A stretch of 64,000 bases of DNA from Helianthus annuus (lineage: Eukaryota > Streptophyta > Magnoliopsida > Asterales > Asteraceae): assembly GCF_002127325.2 (NCBI RefSeq), contig NC_035447.2, forward strand, positions 28,260,249 through 28,324,248. Direction: 5' to 3'. Position 1 is the first letter of the stretch. The number at the start of each line of letters is the position of its first letter. The position numbers and the translations under genes are program-made. The notes beneath the pieces were generated by a model, which was not told where the DNA came from, searched no databases, and was given only the letters and a program-made list of their open reading frames with translations. Positions 45,961-56,087 of the stretch are shown piece after piece.

Positions 45961-47129
45961 TTTTCAGCATAATGCACATGTGCATATAAGTTAATACAAT
46001 ACCATTTACAATCAACATGATGCACATGTGTATATAATTGAATACAACATCAAGTACAGTCAATATAATGCACATGTGCACATCATTTAATACAATATCA
46101 TTTACAGTCAAAGTGATGTAGACATAGAGTCAAGAGTTTTGTATTTGTAGGTGCTCTCAAAGTGATGTAGACATAGAGTCAAGAGTCTGAATTTCAAACC
46201 TATGAAGGGTATGTTGACTTTCAACAGTTTTAGACATAATTCTGTGACTATCAACGGGATTGACAACAGATGTACCACCAAAGTCGGCATCAGATGTTGT
46301 ATGATGATAATATTCAAACAATATATGAGGAGGTTCATCGGATATAAGAGGATCGACATGAAGACGCCATATGCAACTGTAAACATCGTGCCGAATGCAA
46401 CCGCCATGAAGTACATGAACACGAATATCTATATGCCATGAAAACCACCGTGCACGGCTCTCAGCTACCGTGAACCGCCGTGAATGCCTCTCGGCCGAGT
46501 GAGAAGACCATGAACTGGTGTTGGTGAACTAACGAAACCCCAAAGTGGAGATAATATATGTGCATATAATATTGAGTAAACATAATGTACAACATAAAAC
46601 ATGATGCAATTGACACAATGCACATGTGCATATAATTTATGTGCATATAATATTGAGTAACCATAATGTACAACATAAAACATGATGCAATTGACACAAT
46701 GCACATGTGCATATAATATTGAGTAATCATATTTTACATCATAAAACAATTGTGAACATGCTGCAAAGGAGTATATCATTGAACGAGTCACAATTTACAT
46801 AAAATGGATATAAAATACCATCTATTGACAAATTAAAGATTTATATATAAACCTTTTACCTGAGAAGATACCACTTGGCTAAAAATTCACCATCACTTCT
46901 GACCTGCAACTACCACCAAACACCAAACAAGAATGCCTAATTTATTTGGGATTCGAATAGAATAAAACCTACTGGAGTATGCTATATGTAAAATTGAATT
47001 ACTTACAGCAGCCATTGTCCTGTCTTTGCAACTTGTTTCGATTCCAGAACAACCAAATAATCTTTCAAAACGAGATTCGAATCAAGGGCAAATCATAAAT
47101 TGAAATCATAGCATAAACATCTGAATTGG

Positions 47130-47197
47130 ATTCGAAAACTAAAACCTTCAGATGCCGTAGGTTCAAATCCAACACGAGATGAATCAGACGAAGCCAT
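47130..47197 (-). pseudogene. MASSDSS first exon in H
   Basis: Start complement at 47195-47197. It reads MASSDSSRVGFEPTASEG and continues into unclear sequence. Same place and orientation as in H1 and H2. The interval 46100-46550 holds another diverged copy of this leader region. Confidence 0.38.
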
Positions 47198-47497
47198 GTG
47201 TAGCCGAAATCAGTATCCCAACGCCGTAATCAGTATCCCAATCGAATCCCCTGTAAGATCGCCGCCGTGAAACTCACCGCCGTAGTTCTCCGTCGCTGAT
47301 TAAGCAAAATCTCCAGCGAAACCCTAGATTGTGAATGACGATGGTGAACAGGGGATGAAATAAGAGGAGAGCAGGGGCTGAAATAAGAGGAGAGCGTGTT
47401 TTTTGATTAAATGCCACTTAATTACAAATTTGCCATGTGTTCACATTGGTTCTCGCGGTTCTCGCAATAAGAGGTGGTTCTCGCGTGATCTTCTCCC

Positions 47498-47529
47498 TAT
47501 ATATATATATATATGTATATGTATATGTA
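47498..47529. repeat. (TA)n tract between H and E2
   Basis: TA repeat with TG variants. Confidence 0.93.
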
Positions 47530-47899
47530 GGGTGAGGTTTAGCTACAAAGTCTATTTTTCCTACAAAGTTTACAAAGTCATAAAACACACTCAGAACACA
47601 TAAATAACAGAATAAGGATCACTAAAACACAATATCCAAACTCTAAAAGTCCATAAAAACTTCAAACACACCATCGTAGAACTATGAATATAAAACACAA
47701 CATGATAATCAACATAAAACACACTAATGTTAGTCATTCGATAATCAAAGCCTTATCATCAAAAACACTACACAAAACCCAAAAATGCGTTTTGGTAATC
47801 TTCACTTTGTTATTTGTGGGTTTTGAGTGTGTTTTATGGTTGATGTTATGGTGTTTTATGACTTTTTACACTTTGTAAGAATAATGGACTTTGTATCCA

Positions 47900-47909
<10 letters not shown>
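47530..47909. mobile_element. Element E2: inverted second copy of E1 (380 bp)
   Basis: The same TIR (CTACAAAGTCTATTTTTCCTAC core) and the same middle block (AACATAAAACACACTAATG-TTAGTCATTCGA) as E1 but in reverse orientation. Confidence 0.82.

Positions 47910-47959
<50 letters not shown>
47910..47959. repeat. (TA)25 tract between E2 and J
   Basis: Pure TA repeat. Confidence 0.95.
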
Positions 47960-47962
<3 letters not shown>

Positions 47963-48122
47963 GTAATAGAGTCGGGTTAAAATAAAAAGACAAAAAATCC
48001 TAGGAATAATAAGAAGAAATTTGAATTGATTCTAGAATTGGATGATTGAGGTTACTTTCGAGTGCATGATCAACACAACTCTCATGTAAGAATTGTAAGA
48101 ATGAAGGGAGAGGGAGGTATAA

Positions 48123-49523
48123 GGGGAGGAGGGGTGGTTCACTAGTGATAGTTTCTATCACTCCAACTATCCAATCAAATCATGCCATGTCATCAACCAA
48201 ATTTCTATCACTAGTGATAGAAATGTAGGGGGGGTGGTATCACTAGTGATGGAATTCTATCACTCCCAATTTTTTTTAATTTTCATTTTAAAATTAGAAA
48301 TTTTTAATTTTATTTTAAAACAAAATTATAAATTTCACTAATTTTTTTAATTTTTTATTTTAAATTAGAAATTAACAATAAAACACTAAAATTAAAAATT
48401 TCATTAAATTTAAAACATAGAAAGGAGAGGAAGGTGCGGTACCATCCGTTACGCTTTGGAACAACGTTGACGTGTGCAACACATTGATGTCGTTGTTTGA
48501 ACCTGGAACACCGAAATACGAATGCCAAATCCATAAATAATTCGACGCCACCACTTCTAGTATGATGGTTGGTCTTTTGATGTCTCCCCTAACATACGCC
48601 CCTCGCAACTCTCTTGGACAATTTTTCCACTCGATATGTGTACAATCGATGCTACCGAGCATCCCGGAAAAATGCCATCTAGCCTCGTGTGCGGCGTAAA
48701 TACGTGAGATGTCGTGGCTCGTCGGTTTACATAAAAACTCTTTAGCATACAACTTAATGACCGCGTTGCAAAAAAATTGCAAATATTCACGTGAAGTTCT
48801 GGCCGACATAGCTAGGTATTCATCATATTGATCGGGAGGGTTACCTGTCGCTAGTTGGCGAATGGCGGACGTGCATTTTTGTATCGGCGTGAAACTTGGT
48901 TTGCCTCTCGCATCGTAACCTTCTTGAAACCATTCCTCGCTTGCTTCAATGTCCCCAGCAATCTTTAAAAATAATTCTTTAGGTAAACGAAACTGATCTC
49001 TAAACGTTTCGGCATTGTATAGCGGATTTTCCACAAAATAATCGTTCATCAAAACTTCGTTGGCACGTATACGATCACGGTCGACCATCTTCTTCTTTGG
49101 TCGGGACGACTCGGCATCAAGCTCGTTATACACCGACACAAAATATTTTAGCGTTTCGTTGTCGGAAGACGACTCGGTTTCGCTATCGCTAGACATCGGA
49201 AACGTCGAATCCGTAGGGAATTCCATTTGAGAAAGAATTGTGTGAAATGGGTTTAAAATGGTTTAAAAGATATAGATTGGTGTGTGTAAAATGGTTTAAA
49301 ATGGAGATATAAATAGATAAATGGTTTGAAAGGTTTTTTTTTAATCAATATAACCGTTTTTAAACGGTCAAATTATACGTTCAAACGGTCGAATTTTTCA
49401 AACATCAACGCGTTATATGTTCAACGCGTTTTATTGTTCACGTGTTATGGGGGCACCGGCGGCGGTGTTCCGTGATGGTTCAACGAGTGATGGGGTGGTA
49501 TAACGGAACCACCCCGTGTGCTC
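48123..49523 (-). mobile_element. PIF/Harbinger element, internally deleted (1.4 kb)
   Basis: Flanked by TAA (48120-48122 and 49524-49526), the 3-bp target typical of PIF/Harbinger. The ends share GGGGTGGTTC (48131-48140 and the complement at 49505-49514). It contains the N-terminal two thirds of a DDE transposase. The transposase 3' end and the usual second (Myb-like) ORF are missing. The left end holds copies of TATCACTAGTGATA. Confidence 0.62.
48372..49226 (-). pseudogene. PIF/Harbinger DDE transposase, C-terminally truncated
   Basis: Starts at 49226 (MEFPTDSTFPMSSDSETESS). Recognisable: the N-terminal helical region with NPLYNAETFRDQFRLPKELFLKI; the first catalytic D in GSIDCTHIEWKNCP; and the second D in PGSNNDINVL. 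After SPFYV (48415) the frame runs into AT-rich DNA, so the third catalytic acidic residue is lost and the protein cannot be active. The usual length is about 400 residues; about 270 remain. It would have cut and pasted Harbinger DNA at TWA sites in the nucleus. Confidence 0.85.
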
Positions 49524-49699
49524 TAAAAGGAATAACCATGGGTTGACATTTTTACATACGCATGCAAGTAACATAGTAGTCCCCTCATCATTTTTAAATG
49601 TTCATAAATTTTTTATTCGTTATTATTTTTGCAAAAAAACTTACACCGTAATAACAAACATTTTTTTTATCTTTAATACGAATACAATATAAAAGAAAT

Positions 49700-50340
49700 A
49701 CGTGTAAATTGGATTTTTTAGTTTATTATGTTTTTGGTTCGTCAATTGTGTAATAGGCCTCTACATAATTTTTTTAGTCTGAACATGATGTTATTTGGTC
49801 CTATTGATTGTGTTTTTAGTTTGTATAACAACACATATGTGTTATAAGACTGTCCATGTGTTTATATAGCCTGCAGATTGCGGATGTTTTAACTTTATCC
49901 ATGGTGTTTTTAGTTCCATTGTGTCTTTAGTTTGCTCATGTGTGTTTTTAGTCCGCTGGCAATTTGGGTTTTTAGTCTGTAGTCCATCGTGTTTTTTAGT
50001 ATATTGTTTGTTGTGTTTTTGTTTGTTGTCCATAGTGTTTTAGTCTATTGTCCATTGTGTATTAGGATACACATGTTTTAACTTTGTCCATAGTGTTTCT
50101 AGTTCCATTGTGTTTTTGTCCGCTGTCCATTTGTGTTTTTAGTCTACAGTCCATTGTGTTTTTTAGTCTGATGTCTATTGTGTTTTTGTCTGTTCTCCAT
50201 AGTGTTTTTAGTCCGTTATCCATAATGTTTTTAGTCTGTTGTCCATTGTGTTTTTAGTCTGCATGTATGGTTTTAATCAGCTGTCCAATGTGTTTTTAAT
50301 CTGTTATCTATTGTTTTTTAGTCTGTTGTCCTGGGTTTTT
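49700..50340 (+). repeat. Degenerate repeat field GTGTTTTTAGTC-TGTCCATT
   Basis: About fifteen diverged copies of a 20-35-bp unit reading TTGTGTTTTTAGTCTG-TGTCCA. No ORF. It resembles the C-family ATGGCGTTTT repeats in layout, not in sequence. Confidence 0.7.
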
Positions 50341-50734
50341 GATTTTTTTGTCAAAAGTATAGCAATACCATGCTCATATTGAAAATAAAAAAAAACATTT
50401 GGTTTTATGGTATATATGTGTGTATATGTATTTAAATAAGTATAAAAAGTTATGTGTATTTAAAAATAATGGTACAGTTTGCATATTACTTGCATATATA
50501 TCTTTCTTGCCATACGAGTGACAAATGTATCTTTCTTTTTTCTCTTTTTGGACGACTCTACCCTTCCATCCTTGAATATGTGTTTTCCTATCATGCAATC
50601 TTTAAGGTTGGAAGAAAAATAAGCAAAAAAATTATAATTGTGTATATTCTTTAAGATTGATTATCAAAATTAAAAAAAAATGTTTAATCTTTTTGGCATT
50701 AGTATAACTTAAATACTTTATTATTAAAATTACA
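50341..50734. other. Unassigned AT-rich interval
   Basis: No gene, no clear repeat end. Short ORFs look accidental. Confidence 0.6.
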
Positions 50735-50946
50735 TGGTAAATGATAATGTTAAATATGTGGTCAACATTCTTAATTGGTTCCATCTTGGTTCAGGATTGC
50801 AACTCAATCTTCATAAATCTAAGTTGTATGGTGTTGGTATCGATTATAATGAAGTTGTTACATGCTTTTTTTGACAGAATGTTTGCCGGGTAAATTACCT
50901 TTTATATATTTGGGGCTTCCAGTTTGATGCTAACAGAGGTAAAACG
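50735..50946 (+). pseudogene. LINE (L1-type) reverse transcriptase relic, first part
   Basis: Plus-strand translation gives ILNWFHLGSGLQLNLHKSKL-YGVGIDYNEV followed, after a frame change, by KLPF-YLGLPV and ANRGKT. This is the order found after the YADD box in plant L1 RTs. It is cut at about 50946 by hAT-like elements and reappears at 52770. YADD itself is not seen, so the 5' part is missing or unrecognisable. Confidence 0.6.
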
Positions 50947-52766
50947 TCTGCAGTCTGCGGACCACATCTGCAGACATCTGTAGCTGAAGAGGTGGACCAA
51001 ACCTCTGCAGTCTATAAGAAGAAGACTGTTTGTTTTTTAACTTCTGCAAAAATTTGACAAGTATCTAATCACAATCTGATTATGCTAAAACGCTTATTTC
51101 AGTCTAAACTAATCAGATCAGCAGTAGCAAATTGAATAATAAGAAGCAATACAGATTCATTATTATAATAATAAGAAGCAATTTGAATAATAAGAAGCAA
51201 TACAGATTCATCATTATAATAATAAGAAGCAATTTTAAATTAACCTAATTCATAAATACAGATTCATAGCAATTTGAAATTAACCTAATTTATGTTTCCT
51301 GTGGGATTGCGTGGTAACTGTTGCTGCCATATACATGGTTAACTACAAGAATGATGTTGAATGAAACAAATTGTTGTTTTGAAGATAATGCCATTGGATC
51401 TCTCAAATACTCTCAAGCCCTCACCTTCTATAGGGATTAAAAGGGTGTTGAATACAGATTCCAACAGGGTGTTGAATACAGATCCCAAGCAACCCCACAG
51501 GAAACATGTGTTGAGAAACATAAATTTGCAGGGTCGATGAGTTTTCGTCACGTACCTGAAGAGGAAGAGGAAGAGGATAGAAGAGGCTTGAAGAGGTGAG
51601 GCCATGTCTGTGCGAGGAAGAGCCTTAGGTGTTGTTTGTTTTTTCTGCGGGAAAAGGTCTGCAGTCTACGGACCACATCTGCAGGCATCTGCAGGAGAAG
51701 AGGTGGACCAAATGTCTGCAGTCTGCAAGGAGAAGAGGGTTTGTTTTTTTTATATATAAAAAGATCTTCACACACATAACACACACATAACACACACAAA
51801 CGCACACACAGACACCTCTGCGCTCTCTGCCTTCCTCATCACCACCAAGCACCACCGCCTTACATAACCACCGTCGTCACCACTACACCACCGCCCTTCA
51901 CCGTCTCTCTCTCTCCTCTCACAGATCTCTCTCTCCTCCCTCGATCTCTCTCTCTGCCTTCATCACCACCACCGCAAACCCTAGCCTTGAATTCTCTCTC
52001 TCTCTCTACAAACTCTCTCTCTCTCTACAATCTGTCACCACCACCGCCATCTCCTTCTCCGGCCAGCCGTTTCTCCGGCACGCCCATCTCCTTCTTCTCC
52101 GGCGCACGGCGGCGTGAAAGACGGTAAGTTGTTGGTTGGTGGTTGTTTCTTCTTAAAACCGGTAAGTTGGGGATTTTGAGTGGGTTTTTGGATTTGAGGG
52201 GTTTTCATGGTGGTTGTGGTGGCAGGTGGATAGTGGTGACGGTAGTTGTGGTGGTGGCCGACGGGAGTAGGTGGGGGTTGTGGCAGGTGGATGGTGGTTG
52301 CAGGTGGGGTGTGATGGCAGGTGGGTGTTGGTGACGGTGGTTGTGGCAGGGATGTGGTGGTGGCGGTGGTGGCAGGGATGTGGTGGTGGAGGTGGTGGCG
52401 GTGGTGGCAGGGATGTGGTGGTGGAGGTGGTGGCAGGGAAGAAGAGGTATGTGCCAAGAAGAGGTTCCAAGAAGACATGGGTCATTGTCTGCGTGGTGAA
52501 GGGTCTCGCAGACCTTTTTTAATGAAAGGTCTGCGAGAAAACAAACAAGCTGCAACATCCAAACGTCTGCCCGCGTCTGCGCGGCGCAGATATAAGTGGC
52601 CAGAAGTGCTTCTGGCCAAAAAACAAACACCACCTTAGAAGAGGTTTTTTAATGAAATCACTTCCAAAAAAACAAACAAGTTACAGACTCAAACGTCTGC
52701 GCGAGGTCTGCATGGTGCAGACATAAGAGGTTATGAAGTGCTTTTTACAAAAAACAAACACCCCCT
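50947..52766. mobile_element. Outer hAT-like non-autonomous element
   Basis: The right end AAAAACAAACACCCCCTA (to 52766) is a typical hAT-like terminus. The left side begins with TCTGCAGTCTGCGGACCAC and lacks the matching TGTTTG terminus, so it is truncated. Its left part is about 85 percent like the left part of the inner element. It sits in the LINE relic. Superfamily is inferred from the terminal sequence only. Confidence 0.45.
51629..52633. mobile_element. Inner hAT-like element carrying host-like 5' UTR sequence
   Basis: TIRs GTGTTGTTTGTTTTTT and its complement AAAAAACAAACACCAC, flanked by CTTAG on both sides (51624-51628, 52634-52638). hAT elements normally duplicate 8 bp, so the TSD is incomplete or the class differs. 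Subterminal GTCTGCAGTCTGC-type repeats occur at both ends. The middle (about 51790-52480) contains CT-rich tracts, CCACCACCGCC, AAACCCTAGCC and then GGTGG-rich repeats. It looks like a captured leader and start of a host gene. ORFs in the GGTGG field are low complexity. Confidence 0.5.
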
Positions 52767-52769
52767 AAG

Positions 52770-52846
52770 GGTATTCTATTTTCGCTTTTCTTGGCTTCGG
52801 GTAAGGTTATTAATCAACTTGAAAGTTATCGTGCTAATTAGGCATG
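52770..52846 (+). pseudogene. LINE RT relic, second part
   Basis: The short run FSLFLASGKVINQLESYRAN matches the segment that precedes FFWG in plant L1 RTs. It is interrupted at 52846 by another element. Confidence 0.5.
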
Positions 52847-53509
52847 TAATCAAACCGAACGAGCATGAACAAGGTCATGTTCGTGATTGTTCGTTAAGGG
52901 AATTAACATGTCCGCGAACTCTTCACGAACATCTACCGAATATAAGTTTATGTCGTGTTCGTTCATTAACACTGGTCTCGGACACAAAGGAACGCATACA
53001 AATAAAAATGAACGTAAAGAACATTTAATTTGAAAATGAAAAATAAAAATATTGTTAACCTTAAACATTGGACATAAGTAGTTTAAATACAACCATCAAA
53101 TTATAAATCAAACCATAAGAAGTCTATTAACAACCATCAAACTATGAATTAAGTTTACCTAACTAAGACATAATTAATTCAAAACATGTCTTGAATGTCC
53201 AAATTTTAGCTAATTTAGAAAATACAGGGTTTTAAGTTTTCAGTATGTTTAGATTAAAGGTTTATTATTATTATTATTATTTTTAATATAATCAAACGAA
53301 CACGAACGAACGTAACTGAATGTTCACGAACGCAGCCGAACGAACAAGACCTTTGTTCGTGTTCGTTCGCTAAGCTAACCGAACGAAATTTTTTATTTGT
53401 GTTCGTTCGTTAAACTAATCGAACAAACATAAACGAATTTCCCGCCAAACAGTTCACGATCAGTTCGCTGAACGTTCGGTTCGTTTGCAGCCTTAGCTAA
53501 AACCCAAAA
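52846..53509. mobile_element. hAT-like MITE rich in GTTCGTTCG repeats
   Basis: The ends AGGCATGTAATCAAACCGAAC and (complement) AAGGCTGCAAACGAACCGAAC form imperfect TIRs. Subterminal GAACGAACA/TGTTCGTTC repeats occur at both sides, with an AT-rich middle. No gene; the ORFs in it are incidental. TSD not clear. Confidence 0.6.
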
Positions 53510-53811
53510 TGGGTAGCAGAAATTTCCTTAATTTCTTCGCGAATGTGTGTAAAAGATTATTATCACAGTTGAAGTTGAAGATTTTAGAGAAAGAAAGAGA
53601 GTATCATTTTTAACTCTTTGTAATGGTGGATGAGACATCGGTGTACTAGCTTTAGAAGGTTCTATAATGGTGAAAAGTAGACGGTGGTGTGAGTGTAAGG
53701 GTGGGTTTTGGTGGAGATGGATGATGTCGGGTAGAAAATTTTGAAAGTAATGTTCGTAGTTTGGAGTTGGCAGGTGGAGATGATTGTGCAAGGTGGTGGC
53801 TACGGGTGATG
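53510..53811. other. Interval before R3, no gene seen
   Basis: G-rich plus strand (GGTGGAGATGGATG). It is contiguous across R3 with 62937 onward. Probably the body of an old MULE whose right end is at about 63220. Confidence 0.35.
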
Positions 53812-54264
53812 GATGGTGTAACAACCCGCACCTTCGTGTGTTGTTACTACTCGATACGCCTAGCACCAGAGATTCGGATCATAATGCAACTATATCAGAT
53901 ACATCGTTGCATCGAAGTATAATCGAATATTTACGCATATTCTATCACTATTACAAAACTATTTTCTTAAACAATTAACGCTAACAAGGACTTTCGGGTG
54001 AGTACCATGCCTCCAACCATCGTGACGATGATGGCAATACGAGCAAGTAGTACCCCGATAATCATTGTGGCACATCACATCGAAGAACGCACTCGAAGGC
54101 ACGCGTAACTCGACCATCGCACCGAATATTGGACATATAGATACGTATATACGACCCTCTTGTGATTTATTATAATAGATAAATAAATAATAAATAAATA
54201 TGAACGAAATAAATGCCCGAAGCTATCGCAACGCAAAACGCCTAACGAAACTGGCCAAGGCACC

Positions 54265-54388
54265 TCCGAACGGACAGGCTGTCCGAACGGATGGCCTAGC
54301 CGATCGAATGGGCCGTCCGAACGGACAGGCCAGCCAATCGGGTGGGCCATCCGATCGAACAGGCCGCCCGATCGAACGGGCCAACCGA
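54265..54388 (+). repeat. R3 LTR array 1 (about 18-bp unit, GAACGGACAGGC type)
   Basis: About seven diverged units alternating CCGAACGGACAGGC and CCGATCGAACGGGC, lying 40 bp upstream of the TATA box. Repeated at about 61159-61282. Confidence 0.8.
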
Positions 54389-54426
54389 CCCAAATGCCCC
54401 TTCCACCTCTTCTTCCCTCTCTTGCC

Positions 54427-54434
54427 TATAAATA
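54427..54434 (+). promoter_or_regulatory. R3 LTR TATA box
   Basis: TATAAATA in both LTRs (61321-61328 in the 3' copy), shortly after array 1. Confidence 0.55.
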
Positions 54435-55115
54435 CCCCATTTCACTTACCTTTCACCCTGATGAGAAGCTCCCACTCGACCAGCACGCTCTTGGGCTATT
54501 TTCTCTCGATTCCTCATGATTCTTGTAAGTTTCTAACACAAATCTCGTACTTCTTTGATCTAAGCTCAATTCTACACCTTTCTACCTCTCAAATCTCCAC
54601 TTTTAACCATGAAATCTCTGGATTTTGGGCATTCTAGGGTGATGTCACCTTGGAGTTCTTATGAACTCCAAGGATAACGTCATCCCATGAAAGAACGACC
54701 TGGATCTGGGAGATTTCCATATGTTTTTACTCGGATCTAGTCTAAATCTATGTTTTCTAATCAAGAAGTTGTGTGAATCCAATGATTTGAGGAGTTTTAA
54801 AGATGATGTCATCATAAGTTCACAAGAACTTCAAAGAGTGACCTCATTTTCACCAATAAACGACTCGAATCTAAGTATTTCCACCTGTTTAATAACGAAT
54901 CTCACCTAAATCTATGTTACCTAGCCAAAGTGTGTGTGTGTTTTCGGGTTAAACGTGGGAAAAGTAGTCAAGAACGGCCAGATCTGATGGAACGGGGTGG
55001 TTCCCGGTCGTAGAACGGGTCGGACTTGATGGGATTCTAGTTGTTTAGCATGAAGAAACACCGCCACGATCAAAACCGTCAAAGCATGCAAAAATTGTCG
55101 AAAACAGTGGTACGG

Positions 55116-55286
55116 GCCAGTCGATCGAACAGTCCGTTCGATCGAACAGGCTGGTCGATCGAACAGGCCATTCGATCGAACAGCCCATTCGATCGAACAG
55201 TCCATTCGATCGAGCAGACCATTCGATCGAGCAGACCATTCAATCGAACAGGCCATTCGATTAAATAGCCCATTCGATTAAACCAT
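55116..55286 (+). repeat. R3 LTR array 2 (18-bp unit CCATTCGATCGAACAGNC)
   Basis: About nine and a half units. The 3' LTR (62010-62146) has about two units fewer. Each unit carries the palindrome TTCGATCGAA. It lies downstream of the TATA box, so it would be in the transcript. Confidence 0.88.
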
Positions 55287-56074
55287 CCATCCGACCAAAC
55301 TTTGGGAACTTCGTTATCGTTTAACGCGCCATCAAACGCTCATGTAATCAATATGTAACCAGGTTAAATCAAACGCAATCTCAATCGATCCAAATCAAGC
55401 TGTGTTTACTCGTCAATTAAGCACTGTGAGTATACTTGACCCCTTTTTATCGAATTTTGGGTGTAACATACGTTCCTTATAAATCTAACTCATCAACGAA
55501 TCATTTAATCAGTAAATTTATCACTTGCGAATAACTGTTTGCATAGATATACGTGATGCTAGTTACATGTGTGCTAGGACTTATACTCGTGACGTCCCAC
55601 CACGACTAGTATAGTACTATTGTGCCCGACGAGGTCTAGTTATGCCATCGAAGAATCGAGCATCAAGGACTTAGCTGGTAGTATTGGTTTTGTGAGTATA
55701 TATGTCGTGTGTTACGTCTATGCATGTGGAAATTCGCAGCACTTTTAATCTATTATACTACTACATATCAAACCCGTATACTCGCCAATACTTTTGTATT
55801 GACAATATTTTAACGTATGTTGCAGGTTAGTTGAAGTCTTCATCAAATCAAGCTAGGAAGTCTAGAAACTCACCTAAAATCTAGGTTGTCGGATTGGAAT
55901 TGTTCGAAAGGACAAGAAATCTGTGATGACTTATGTGATTGTATTATTTGTTAGTATGGGATAACGAATGCAATAAATATTATCGCAATATAGTTGTTAT
56001 GGATCCTCTTGAGCAATCTGATTCGCCTAGTGCCGCACCCCGATGATTCCGCCATCGGTTGGGGTGTGACAGAT

Positions 56075-56087
56075 TGGTATCAGAGCC
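56075..56087 (+). other. R3 primer binding site (tRNA-iMet)
   Basis: TGGTATCAGAGCC three bases after the 5' LTR. Confidence 0.88.

Larger units (their letters stand above)
42110..46712. repeat. Dispersed palindrome ATGCACATGTGCAT in H (15 exact copies)
   Basis: Exact copies start at 42110, 42195, 42228, 42346, 42558, 43124, 43394, 44103, 44258, 44466, 45247, 45459, 45972, 46618 and 46699. Near-copies, including the fully palindromic variant ATGCGCATGCGCAT at about 42593 and 42865, fill the gaps. Confidence 0.9.
41327..47497. mobile_element. Element H: MULE-like, 6.2 kb, with Ulp1-protease and transposase relics
   Basis: TIRs of about 60 bp (41327-41384 and 47434-47497, sharing TTATTGCGAGAACC-GCG) touch (TA)n at both ends. 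The plus strand of the left half carries the remains of a gene ending in an Ulp1-like peptidase domain. The minus strand of the right half has a first exon (47197) and a zinc-knuckle plus acidic tail (44732-45126) typical of MULE transposases. Plant MULEs carrying captured Ulp1-like genes are known (Kaonashi group). Assignment to that group is inference, since no transposase catalytic core remains. Fifteen exact ATGCACATGTGCAT palindromes lie between 42110 and 46712. Confidence 0.7.
47960..50340. mobile_element. Element J: (TA)n-adjacent element split by a Harbinger element
   Basis: The left end (AATAGTAATAGAGTCGGGTT) follows the (TA)n. After the Harbinger insertion, sequence like the C family resumes (ACTTACACCGTAATAAC versus ATTACACCATAAAACTC; then a repeat field). 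A clear right TIR was not found, so the limit near 50340 is a guess. Confidence 0.4.
53817..56071 (+). repeat. R3 5' LTR
   Basis: It contains a TATA box (TATAAATA, 54427-54434), two short-unit repeat arrays and AGGATAACGTCATC-type segments. No ORF is credible: the DRxNGLFDRM-like translations come from the 18-bp array. Confidence 0.95.

Noticed and set aside
47960..48122. Start of an independent TIR element ending at the Harbinger insertion
   Set aside because: No inverted partner lies inside 48122; better explained as the left part of J interrupted by Harbinger.
50341..50734. ORF MYLKIMVQFAYYLHIYLS as a small membrane protein
   Set aside because: AT-rich chance ORF with no support.
52035..52638. 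Pro/His-rich or Gly/Val/Trp-rich ORFs on both strands
   Set aside because: Low-complexity GGTGG repeat translated in several frames; no start context or conservation.
54921..55273. Repeat protein SNGLFDRM on the minus strand
   Set aside because: It is the 18-bp LTR array (a multiple of three), so all frames stay open; not evidence of coding.
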